From Archegozetes longisetosus (taxonomy: Eukaryota > Arthropoda > Arachnida > Sarcoptiformes > Trhypochthoniidae), in the NCBI GenBank assembly GCA_018873245.2, contig JAEMBT020000007.1, positions 8,001,129 through 8,065,128 on the forward strand: a DNA stretch of 64,000 nucleotides, read 5' to 3'. Within the stretch, counting starts at the first letter, position 1; each line of letters opens with the position of its first letter. Position numbers and translations under genes: made by a program. The notes below the pieces were generated by a model, which ran no database searches, had not been told where the DNA came from, and saw only the letters and a program-made list of their open reading frames with translations. Positions 24,675 through 34,886 of this stretch are shown in pieces.

Positions 24675-26843
24675 TTATGAGAACGGCATTTTGAGAATTC
24701 TTACTACTTTTGTGATCCAAATGGGTCTAAAATACCATATAGTTACAAAAATGGACAAAATTAGAATCAAAGCTACCAGACTTATTATAAGAAAAGTTGG
24801 ACTGGATTTTGATTCATTATTCTGTTGCTCTGAAATGGTTAGTCCAACTTGCATTCTTTTGGCAATCTTCTCAATAAAGTTATCATAACTGTCGAAACCC
24901 CATGCAGTGTACAGCCCTTCGTCGCAGCCTAATAAATCGTGGAACACATATTTGCTCACCATTTCTTCGTCCTTAATATTCGACTAAATTCATAGAAATC
25001 AATTGGTCAAAACTTATTCGATAATAGTTTACAAATCAATTGGTCTATTTCTGAGACAACAACTTATTGATTAATTGACTGCTTATTGGAATTGAGCAAA
25101 ATATCGGTATAAGTATGAGATAGAAATGAATGACTTACAGGAAATCCAGAGGCAGAGATTTTATAATAGAGCAACTCTTTGATTATATAAATATAGTTAT
25201 CGAGTTGAAACGCAGATGTTATACTTGTGGGGAAATCTTTGTGAAGATCTTTCAAGTTTTTCGGGTAAGAGTGACACGATGTTCGGTCAGAAGAGAAACA
25301 CCATATCTTTTCACCTATTATTAAATATCTAAATATGAAATAACGTTCCTCAATAATTTCACTAACAATCAAATAATACCAGTGATGAAATAAATCAAGC
25401 TTTTTATATGAAACGCTGCGTCAATCTTTGCGAATTTCCACTCGTCGTTCGGCGATTTCCATTCATTTGCGATTTTCATAGGAGACGATAATTGTGAAAA
25501 CCATTCGTAACAGACAAACTCGTCGTTCTTCGAGAGTATTCACAAGTATATGAATAACGAGAATAAGTGAAAGAGCTACGAATACCTTAAAAAAGTATAA
25601 GCAATTGTTGTATCTATTAATTCCTGGGACTATAGCATCTATATAAGTGGGCACCACCATAGAGTCGTTAAGATACCCCCTTTCATATATTCTTGTTTTG
25701 GGATTATATCGATAATTATCTGCTCTTCTATCAATCCATCGTTCTTCCACTTTCATGGACACATCTGTAAGTGGTGGATGCACTGGTGGTCGATCTTTCC
25801 CTAACATTATTGATCTTATTCAGTCCATTGATTAGGCTATTTGAATACATTTACAAACCTATTTCGAAATACCAAAAGTAATTTCCTCTGAATATCGCTA
25901 TCATGGAATCGTAATAACGCGATTGATAGGGATAGCGGTAGTCTGCATAAGGAGTCACGGTTAATATGCCATCAAAGCCCGGAGATATACACATAGGCTG
26001 AGGACATCCGATCCAGACTTGATTGAAACCAATTAAACTATACTTTCCCTTTTCATTCTATTTTCAAAATTTTCGATTCAGTTAAGAAAACATAAACAGA
26101 TGTTTGAAAGTATGTTAGACAAACCGGAATTCTGTATAAATATACAGGTCCTATAAATTTGTATTCATTGATTGGGTTCTTTCCAGCCATTTTCCTTAAG
26201 AATCTGGAGTCCACTGCGAGCGGTTGTGTGTCTCTACGAACTATTGGCAAGTGATCTCTAGTTATTCCTTCTATTCGGATGTAATATTTTTTATTAGCGT
26301 AAGCAGCATAATATACGCTGCCATTCGAGTTATCTTCTTTGAATACAAAATCAATTTCAACATGTGGTCGATCAGAGCATTCATTTGGAATTTTCGTAAC
26401 TATTTTGTTGGGTTCCAAGTGGTGCTTTAAAGACTCTCGCTTTGGAACAAAGTTTTAATAATAAACATAAGTCTAGGCATAAGTTTATACTTAGTTTGTA
26501 CTTATAAGCAATGAAACAGATTCAATCTTTCAACTTATTTAAACATTCTTTCGATTATATTCACGTAAAGTCGATATTTGATTAGAATATTAGAATGAAA
26601 GAAACTCATTATAAATCACATTACTTTGGATCAAAGTAATCAAATCTTAGAACTCTATCGCTAGTTTATGAAGTTTTATTATTTAATTTATTGATTAGAA
26701 ACTTAAAGCTAAAAATATTTAGAAGAATAACTTACAAGATTTTCTAATTCTGATTCATCTATTAAGTTAGTCAAACTTTTGCCCACATTCAACAAAATAC
26801 ATACGAACAGAATACTAATTGAATTCTTGCTAAGCAAAATCAT
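24675..26843 (-). CDS. Type I membrane protein with hemopexin-like repeats
   Basis: Seven exons: 26843-26736, 26439-26098, 26057-25859, 25800-25586, 25527-25380, 25314-25139, 24983-24675; introns 2, 3, 4 and 5 are only 40-65 bp. The model gives 498 aa. Residues 1-22 are a signal peptide (MILLSKNSISILFVCILLNV). The ectodomain carries repeated beta-type motifs of hemopexin blades: DSMIAIFRGNYFWYFEIG, NCLYFFKNDEFVCYEW, WKFAKIDAAFHIKSLIYFI then TGEKIWCFSS, and SITSAFQLDNYIYIIKELLYY. One transmembrane helix lies at about 458-481, followed by a short basic tail. The IDAAF...YF...G..W pattern is the basis for the hemopexin call; a metalloprotease domain is absent. The exon 2 donor (GTTTAT at 26097) and exon 3 acceptor are the weakest junctions. 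Partner and function are unknown. Confidence 0.7.
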
Positions 26844-28614
26844 AGTTTGGACGTTGATGGAAACTGGACAAATATGAAATGCAAGTGAATCAAATTTGAT
26901 AGCGTAAAAAAAAGATTGAATCCAGTCGTATTTCTAGTCAACTAACTAAATAAAGCTGAACAAACACAAACATTTTATAAGTATGAACTTGAATAAACTA
27001 ATACTTTCCTAAACGCTGTTTTGTAATCATTTATGTTAACTCTTTTCATATTACTTTATCGATATTAAACTAAATTATTTGAGATTTTATTTTCAGTTTT
27101 ATTTTAGACTCTTTTAACAAAACTCATGTTTTCATAGTTGTGAGAATGAGAACAAGTTTAATTAAGTGGCAGATGTATAGAAAATAAGCTTAGTCATTAA
27201 CTCGAATTAAGTCATTAATTTAGATTTATATTTGCTTATATGAATGTTATTTCTAACTTTTTTTTTCTTTTATATACAACTCAGTTAACTCAATTTAACG
27301 TTCCTAAACTTTTATCATTTATAAATTATTTGTCAAAGTACTTCAAGATATACACTATGTTTATTAATATTAAGTCTTTCAATACTTGTTAGATCTAAAG
27401 AATAAGTTTAACGTTTATTATATTCAATTACCCTTTTGCTTGATTCTGATTGAATCAGTTCAAGTTAGAAATAAGTAATTCAAGAGACATTCAAAAGGTT
27501 ATCAAAGTATTAGATTTGAATGCCTTATAGCTCAAAACTTAATGATCCGCGATAGCAACAAGAAAAATACTGTTGCTATGTTAACCTGCCTGCAATGCGC
27601 ATCAGTTTGTTGCTCAATTGGATGGAACTTTCTTTGACTGATATGGTGAATATTCTATAAGTTTGTTAATATGTTCAATATTATGGTCTGATAGAAAGTG
27701 TGTGACCACAACGCATTATTTCTGGTTGCTATCAACAATTATTAAATTTTTGAATGTACAATAAAACTTAATAAACATATTGGACGTTAAAGTTGCTGAT
27801 TAGATAGAATTAGATTAGAAAATACTAGTTTGAGAAAAATGAAGTTTGTTTAAAATATTCATTTGATTTAAGTTTGTTTTGTCAAAAGCAGTCGAACCTT
27901 TAACATTTTTTAAAAACTTGTTCTGCTTAAACTTCAAACTTAAAGCAAATAAACATTACTCTGATAACAATGAAAGGTGTATGAAATCATTGTTTCAATT
28001 AATTTATATATTAATTGGTCATAAATTAAGTCTTACAATTGACTGAACCGAATAATTGAATAATATTGAAAGAGAATCTGGATTTAATGTCTCTATTGAA
28101 GGAAATAATGCGATATCTGTTTCTCGTAAGTCGATGAAGGAATTGAATATTATGTTAGACGTAAATGCAGCATGTTCATTTCTTTAACTCTATCCAACTA
28201 CTTATGAATATTTCATATTCTCAATTCCATATAACATTAGATTAGTTAATACCTCTATTAATCTAACCATTTATTTACACTTAAAGCTAACCTTTCATTT
28301 GTATTTCGATAACACGGTCGAGTGATGCATTGCTCGAATTTCAGACTCGAGTTAATGCAGACTCGAGTTTAGGTGAAACACTCAAAATAGTGGGGAAAAC
28401 AAGTTTTGCTTACTTTCTAGCAGTTCATTGATTCGTAACATACTTTGAACATAAACTATTCAAAAACAACATTTAGTCAATTGTCGTTTTTGATTATCAA
28501 CTCGTTTAAAAGTTAACCAAATCTATTAAATGATGAGATGATAAATTAACTAATTAAAATTGTTTAAAAGTTTATTATTTACGTTGAATTTAGTGTTGAT
28601 TTTTAGCTCAAATT
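26844..28614. other. Intergenic between divergent genes
   Basis: 1.77 kb between the start of the hemopexin-like gene (minus) and the acyl-CoA dehydrogenase gene (plus). It holds MITE copy 4 and otherwise AT-rich DNA without coding signals. Confidence 0.55.
27526..27759. mobile_element. MITE family A, copy 4 (inverted orientation)
   Basis: Starts TATAGCTCAAAACTTAATGA, then CGCGATAGCAACAAGAAAAA. Ends GGTTGCTATCAACAATTATT then AAATTTTTGAATGTA. The interior is the reverse complement of copies 1-3 (GGTTAACC / CTGCAATGCGCATC block). Confidence 0.78.
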
Positions 28615-30184
28615 ATGGCTGTTTTGCATCAAATCAGAAATCAATTTTTGCGAAATTTCTTGTGTCCGACAATTGGCTTGAGATCTATTTTGAGGGCAAA
28701 TGAACGCAGTATTACATTCACTGCACAACACGACGAACTCCGGAAAACTGTTCAAAAGGTCTGATCAACTCTTAACCATCAGTGTATTTCATATTAACAT
28801 TACTATTGATTATAATTTGAATTACATTTAATTCAGCCATTCATCTAATCAAATTAATTAATTGTTCAGATAATTGAAAAGGATGTCAATCCATATGTGG
28901 ATGAATGGGAAGAAAAGGGTATGTTTCCAGCGCATCAAGTCTTCAAAAAGTTTGGTGAAGCAGGACTTTTGGGGATCACTAGACCTCAGGGTATTTCCCA
29001 ATCATAATATTCAGTCTTTTGAATGATAATCTTATCTGATTTTCCTGTTGCAGAATATAATGGTTTAGGACTTGACTATTCATATAGCATTGCATTTTTC
29101 GAAGAATTGGCAAAAATTAATTGTGGAGGTATCCCGGCAGCTCTTGAGGTTCAGACTGATATGTCCATTCCAGCATTGGCTAGATTCGGAAGTGATGAAC
29201 TTAAGAGAGAATTTTTAGCGCCGACTGTTTCCGGCGATTATGTGGCCTGTGTTGGAGTCAGCGAACCGAGTGGTGGAAGTGATGTTGCGGCCCTCACCAC
29301 AAAAGCTGTCAGAAAAGGAGATGATTTGATTATAAACGGTGGCAAAATGTGGATCACAAACGGAGCACAAGCAGATTGGATGTGTCTCTTGGCCAACACA
29401 AGTGAGGGCCCACCGCATAGGAACAAGTCACTGATCTGTGTTCCCCTCAAAAGTCCTGGTGTGACAGTTGCTCGAAAGATTGCTAAATTGGGACTTCTTT
29501 CGTCAGATACGGCACAAATATTCTTTGAAGACGTCAGGGTACCCGCAAAGAACATCATTGGAGAAGAAGGAATGGGTTTCACTTATCAAATGATTCAATT
29601 TCAAGACGAACGCTTGTGTTCGGCAGCTACGAGTCAGCTAAATTCAGATCTTATAAAAATTAATTATTCTTTTTAACAATTAATTTGTTTTTTCCATACT
29701 TTATCTACAGCTGTCGCTAATTTGGATCGAATCATTGATCACACAATTGAATATTGTCGACAACGTCACACATTTGGCAGTCCCCTGATCGACAATCAAG
29801 TGATTCATTTCAGACTCGCAGAACTCAAAAGTGAAGTGGAATTGCTTCGATCGCTTGTCTATAGAGCTGCAGGTATTGAGTTGTCCTTACGATCTCAGAT
29901 CTTTATTTACTTAACCAATAATTTACATTTCAGACGGTTTTATCGAAGGCGAAGATGTCACATATTTGGCATCGATCTCTAAACTAAAATCTGGACGATT
30001 GTCGCGAGAAGTGGTCGATTCGTGTTTACAATATTTTGGAGGAATGGGATATACACAAGAAATGTTAATAAGTCGCGCATTTCGCGATTCTCGAGTCATA
30101 TCGATCGCTGGTGGAACTGATGAGATAATGTTGGGAATTATTTGCAAATTCATGGATATTTTGCCCAGAAAAAAGAAAAATTAG
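28615..30184 (+). CDS. Mitochondrial acyl-CoA dehydrogenase
   Basis: Five exons: 28615-28758, 28870-28990, 29054-29632, 29711-29872, 29934-30184; 418 aa. It is an FAD-dependent enzyme that introduces the alpha-beta double bond into acyl-CoA. Residues 1-33 are basic, lack acidic residues before E30 and fit a mitochondrial presequence. Family motifs: GLDYSYSIAFFEELAKI, CVGVSEPSGGSDVAAL (FAD signature 1), GGKMWITNGAQADW, CRQRHTFGSPLIDNQVIHFRLA (signature 2), LQYFGGMGYTQEMLISRAFRD and GGTDEIM. The usual medium-chain catalytic glutamate next to GT is glycine here (AGGTDE), while FQDER supplies E274 at the position used by long-chain and isovaleryl enzymes. It is closest in my memory to acdh-6-like proteins; the substrate is not assignable. 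The exon 3 donor (ACGA then GTCAGC) is chosen for frame. Confidence 0.9.
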
Positions 30185-30436
30185 ATTGGTTTCAAAAGTT
30201 ATAAACAAAATGATTAAGATTTAAATACTACTTTTTTAAGCATTTGATCGATGTGTTGACACTGATAGTGAAATGAAAAGATGATTCAAAACCTTAGTTT
30301 CTATTTTTATAAAAACTTTTATACGAAATAAAGATTAGTCAAAGTACTTAAATTGGTAAATTTTATTTAGTATGTGCAAAAAAAATTCAAATGAGACTAA
30401 AGTCAATACAAAAAATCACATTAAATAACCTATAAA
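30185..30436. terminator. Convergent 3' ends of acyl-CoA dehydrogenase and calreticulin
   Basis: 252 bp between the two stop codons. AATAAA-type signals occur for the plus-strand gene (GAAATAAAGATT near 30326), and on the minus strand near 30351-30370 (TTTATT). Confidence 0.5.
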
Positions 30437-31772
30437 TTACAACTCTGAGTGATCATGTTCGTGATCTTCTTCCTCTTCATCATCTTTGTCTTCCTTGGGT
30501 TCTTCCTCTTTCTCTTCCTCTTTTTCTTCCTTGGTTTCAGATTCGGAAGCCTGAAAAAAGATAAGATTTAGTAATTGGAAAATCAAAACAACCAATTCAG
30601 TTATACCTTCTTTTCTTCAACGTCTTGTTCATCTTTCATTTTCTTTTCGTCTTTGATAGTTGAGTTCAAAATAACATCAGCTACTTCATCGGCTTCTTTT
30701 TCACTGTCAGTGATGAGGACATTATCGAAAATAGTTCCGGCTTTAACTTGCCATAAATCGAATCCGACACCACAGACTTCTTTTTGTAGGTAAAGGTCCG
30801 AGTCAGGGACATATTCGGGATTATCGATTTCTGGGTGAACCCATGGGCCCTTATAGGCTGGATTATCGATCTGTTTTGGCTTCCATTCGCCTTTGAAGGC
30901 AGGATTGTTGATCTGAGGAGGCTCCCATTCACCGTCCATTTCATCATCCCAGTCTTCGGGTTTGGTGGCGTCAGGGTCTGGAATATATTCTGGTTGATCC
31001 CAATCGTCGGGCTTAGTGTCAGTCACGTCATCAATCTTTGCTCTGTCATCCCAGTCTTCAGGTTTCTTGGCTTCGGGGTCCTTGATCTTCTTGGGCGCCA
31101 AAAAGCTCCAATCCTTTTCAAGTTCTCCCTTTTCGACAACTTCACCATCGATTAGGACCTTATATGTGTTGTCAGGCTTTACGACCAATCGGTAGACATG
31201 AGTGAAGACATCATCTTTGCATCGAATGTCCTTGTTTATTAGCAAGTTCTTTCCCTTATAGTTGAAGATCACGTGAACCTATTGAACCAATTAATAGATA
31301 CTTAGAAACTTTTCTCGCCATTTACTCAATTGATTGATACCTTTTTAGTTCCAGGTCCGCAAATATCTGGACCAAACATAATGAGATATGGAGACTCTCC
31401 GTGGAGTGAAGTCTGATCGAGACTGCAGTCAAAAACCTTAAGATAACCACCACCACAATCAATGTTCTGTTCGTGCTTGACAGAGAATTGAACGACTAAA
31501 TCTTTTCCTTCAGTAGAGAAGGCATTGTCGGGGAATTTGGCAGAAATGGCGTAAAATCGTGCGTCAGCAGAGGTTTGGATTCCTTTGTCTCTTTCGCTGT
31601 CGCCGTAGAACTTTCCAGCAGTCCATTTGAATTCGCCGAATTCTTTACCTGAGTATGTCGATTGAACCCATCTTTTGGTCCAATCGGCGTCTGAAAAGTC
31701 TTCTCTAAAGTATACTTTACATAAACTTAATTGTGCCAAAACTGACAACACTATTAATGATTTGTATAGCAT
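30437..31772 (-). CDS. CALR: Calreticulin, ending in HSEL
   Basis: Three exons: 31772-31341, 31278-30607, 30550-30437; 405 aa. It is a calcium-binding lectin chaperone of the ER lumen. A signal peptide (about 1-18) precedes KVYFREDF. The N-domain has KHEQNIDCGGGYLKVF and [27 protein letters not shown], with the cysteines that form the usual disulfide. The P-domain has three repeats of the PEDWDD type followed by three GEWEPPQINNPAF-type repeats. The C-terminal exon is a highly acidic calcium-binding tail rich in E/D/K that ends HEHDHSEL. HSEL replaces the canonical KDEL/HDEL retrieval signal. The start is the only ATG before the signal peptide. An ERSE-like promoter element lies upstream at 32098-32116. 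Confidence 0.97.
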
Positions 31773-33205
31773 TTTCGGCTTCTTATGTGTGCGAACGATT
31801 CAATAAATCTGTTGATTAAACAAATTTGTTTCAATTAAGATTTTCGTACAATTTATCCAAATATTACTAAATTATTAAATCGATTATTAAATGAATAATT
31901 GAATAGATAGTGAAATGATTAATGAAAAATACTCACTATATTATGAAATGAATACTAAATTGAAATCAAATAGAGAAGTCAACAGCTTCTTAAAGAATTG
32001 CCGACTCTTTAACTAACGAAGAGGTAACTTATTTACTAAAGACTAGTGATTCAATGCTAGTATTTATTTGAGTATGCAAAGCCGACGAACCCAAACATGT
32101 GGAACCCACTCATTGGCTCGTACTTCTCCACCAATCATCAGCTTACAAGTGGCAGTCCTTGGAATGGTCGTCATAACAACCGAAAGGGAAAGCATCAGAT
32201 ATTTTTCTACAGTTTATGCCACTTGTGATAAACTCAAATACAATACACACCTCGCTATAGTATACGTTTGCTTTTGTAAACTTGTAAAAATGTTTATTAG
32301 TTTAGTAAATCTGCTCAATTATAAACTTGATTAATGTTAAACTGGTTTGACTGCAGACGCATGTTTATTGCAACAGAGTAGACTGAAACGATAATAAAAA
32401 TGTTGAGAATAATAACTTTTAAAACTTGATTCGCGTAACTTTTTCTGTGTTCAATTTAACCTTAATGCTAATTCTATTATCAAAAAGTTGTCATTTTCAC
32501 ATTCAGTCAAATAATTGATCAATAGATAGAATATTAAACTTTGAGCACTTTACAGACACTAAATTTATTTAAAACATTTTCTTCATTACGCACATCTATT
32601 AATAGATCTAAATCTGAAATGAATACCCGAGTTGTGATTAGACCTAACTCTGTACTATTTCTACACTTTCATATTGAGATTCATCATGTATAAGATTGGA
32701 ATCTTGGCTGTGTCTTGCCAATTTAATCTGGATGTATTTTAGTTTACTTCCTTTGTATGTTGTTTTCCTACTAAACTCTATCTCTCGATGTTTTCAAAAA
32801 TTATCATTATTTCCATCAGTTTTAGAGTTTTGGTGTCAAAGTCTCTAAATATTTAGAATTATAAAACCATTACCGGCAATAAAAAAAATGATTTAATTCT
32901 AAAAATAAATTTCATCTGAACAAGTGGGTTTAAAGATAATTTTGTGTTAGAACAGATGTTCATAAATGACACGTAATATAACAAAAATTGATTGACTTAT
33001 TGGCGAAGGTTGTGCTCATCACAGATAATTTAATAGACAGACATATTTTATGTATTACATGAGTTATCCTTGAGCTATGAACACATGTTTGTGTTTTCTT
33101 TTCTATCAGTCTATTAGTGTTTTTAATATTTAATAAATTCAAGTACTCCTGATAATTGTCAAGAACCAAGAAAAAGATTCAAATAAATCAAATACTATTC
33201 GAGTT
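31773..33205. other. Intergenic between calreticulin and the COX14-like/MCEE pair
   Basis: 1.43 kb between divergent genes, with no coding exon seen. The part near 32040-32200 is more GC-balanced and holds the ERSE-like site and a second CCAAT box (32131-32136 region). Confidence 0.55.
32098..32116 (-). promoter_or_regulatory. ERSE-like element upstream of calreticulin
   Basis: On the minus strand the sequence is CCAATGAGTGGGTTCCACA. The ER-stress response element is CCAAT-N9-CCACG. The spacer is exactly nine bases and only the last base differs. It is about 330 bp upstream of the calreticulin ATG on the same strand. Confidence 0.6.
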
Positions 33206-33442
33206 ATGATAAAACATCCGAATCCATCAAAACTCGCCAACAAGGCTCACAGATTAGCTGTCAACTCATTAATAGGTCTAACACTAGTCGGTTGCGGAAT
33301 TCTATGCGTTAATATTTACCAATTTGTACGCTACGTTAAACCAGAATTAAAACAACTCAAGAAACTAGAAGAAGCTAAGCTACTCAATCAATCAGATTCT
33401 GATCAAAACATTTCTGACCAATATGAATTCTCTTCTCGTTAG
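33206..33442 (+). CDS. Small membrane protein, COX14-like
   Basis: ORF of 78 aa that starts at an ATG and ends TAG. A short basic N-terminus (KLANKAHRLAVN) is followed by one hydrophobic span (about residues 22-41, SLIGLTLVGCGILCVNIYQF) and then a charged helix (KPELKQLKKLEEAKLL) and an acidic tail. Size and layout match COX14, a mitochondrial inner-membrane factor for complex IV assembly; the match is by pattern, so moderate. Its last 20 bases overlap the methylmalonyl-CoA epimerase ORF in the +1 frame, so the two probably share an mRNA. Confidence 0.6.
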   Translation: MIKHPNPSKLANKAHRLAVNSLIGLTLVGCGILCVNIYQFVRYVKPELKQLKKLEEAKLLNQSDSDQNISDQYEFSSR

Positions 33443-33956
33443 GACTCTTTCGACCAAATGTTTGTTCAAAATATCATTCAATGATCTATTATGTAAACAA
33501 AATAATTATAATTGTATCAGATTTTCAAGTGATAGCATTAGGAAGAGTTGGAAAGTATTGAGATTAAATCACGTCGCGATCGCTACTAATGGTGTCGATA
33601 AGGCATCTAATCTATACAAAGATGTCTTGAATGTGAAGACGAGTGCCATAAATCCATTACCAGAACATGGCGTTAACACTATCTTTGTTGATTTAAATAA
33701 CACTAAGCTAGAACTTCTCGACCCTATCGGACAATCGAAAAGTCCGATTTGGTCTTTTCTTGAAAAGAATAAATCGGGTGGCATTCATCACATATGTCTT
33801 GAAGTTGACGACATCTATGCAGCTGTCGATGACTTGAAGTCACGTGGAATTCGAATCTTATCGGATTCTCCGAAGATCGGAGCTCATGGAAAACCAGTTA
33901 TTTTCTTACATCCAAAAGATTGCAATGGAGTACTTCTCGAGTTGGAACAAGTCTAA
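33423..33956 (+). CDS. MCEE: Methylmalonyl-CoA epimerase
   Basis: Intronless ORF of 177 aa. It interconverts the D and L forms of methylmalonyl-CoA in mitochondrial propionate catabolism. Residues 1-42 form a basic, hydroxylated presequence (MNSLLVRTLSTKCLFK...). The VOC fold follows, with the metal ligands in their expected motifs: RLNHVAIA (H50), GGIHHICLEV (H122/H123 region) and VLLELEQ (E173). Other hallmarks are PLPEHGVNTIFVDL, LELLDPIG, KNKSGGIHH and KIGAHGKPVIFLHPKDCNGV. The start at 33423 lies inside the upstream COX14-like ORF, and no closer in-frame ATG gives a complete presequence. Confidence 0.96.
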   Translation: MNSLLVRTLSTKCLFKISFNDLLCKQNNYNCIRFSSDSIRKSWKVLRLNHVAIATNGVDKASNLYKDVLNVKTSAINPLPEHGVNTIFVDLNNTKLELLDPIGQSKSPIWSFLEKNKSGGIHHICLEVDDIYAAVDDLKSRGIRILSDSPKIGAHGKPVIFLHPKDCNGVLLELEQV

Positions 33957-34886
33957 TGATGTTTCAATAAATCATTTGAAACTGTTTCATTATACTAACT
34001 TTTTGTTTACACAGATAGATTTTAGTTATACTTAGTATTGATAAATGTTTATTGTATTAATTACCATAAATTTGCGCTTCGAATAATTTTTGAGTTAAGT
34101 TTTCAAATAAAATTCATGTAACTGAAAAGATGAAAATTTTCATTCTCACAGTTAACTAAAATTTATAACTAGACTGAACTAAAAGTTTATTCTTGAACCG
34201 AAAATAGGTCGAAAAGTGTAGCCAAACACATTTTTATGGTTGTGCGAAGAGTAAACTTAATTCGATAGCGTTTTTACTAAACACAAATCTAAAATCTAAT
34301 GAAATTTCAATTGAGGTGCGAAGGATTTCAAATGGCATATCCATCGATAATAGAAAGCAATGTATTCATATGAAGCAATATTTCTTAAAATTTCGATGAA
34401 ATCTAAAAGTGGTTAATTTAAATCTTTTTGGTTCGTCATTTTTGAAATCGAAGTTTTCGAAAAAGTCAAGTAGAGTTTGAATTGGTTGGAGAGTCAATAT
34501 AAACGAATCATATATTGATGAGAAAATCTGAGTGGAGTCTCAGTTATATTTTATTGAACATGAAATCCAATTAGGTCGAAATGAAAATGTTGATATCTTT
34601 ATCATGACTTCATCAAACCAAGTTCTTGAAACTTGTGTACTATATTATGAACGAGGAATTATTGATAAAAATTAATTTCAAATCAATTATAACTGATTAA
34701 AATTTAAATTTATTTAGAATTGAAACAAGTTTTTAATTGATTCAACAAAAATTTAATTAATTACAGTCGAGTTGAATAATGGAAAAAATGATGGACTTAT
34801 TGAATAATCTAAGTTATGGTGAGTTTATTGTTTAGTAGAAAATCTGTTTTTCGTTGTTTCATAAATTGACATCAGATGTGACACTT
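33957..34886. other. Intergenic, convergent MCEE and E2F
   Basis: 930 bp. AATAAA at 33967-33972 immediately after the MCEE stop is a likely polyadenylation signal. A short ATG stretch with a following GTGAGT (about 34779-34823) is not supported as a gene. Confidence 0.5.

Noticed and set aside
34779..34823. Possible short first exon (MEKMMDLLNNLSY then GTGAGT) on the plus strand
   Set aside because: No in-frame downstream exon before the convergent E2F gene.
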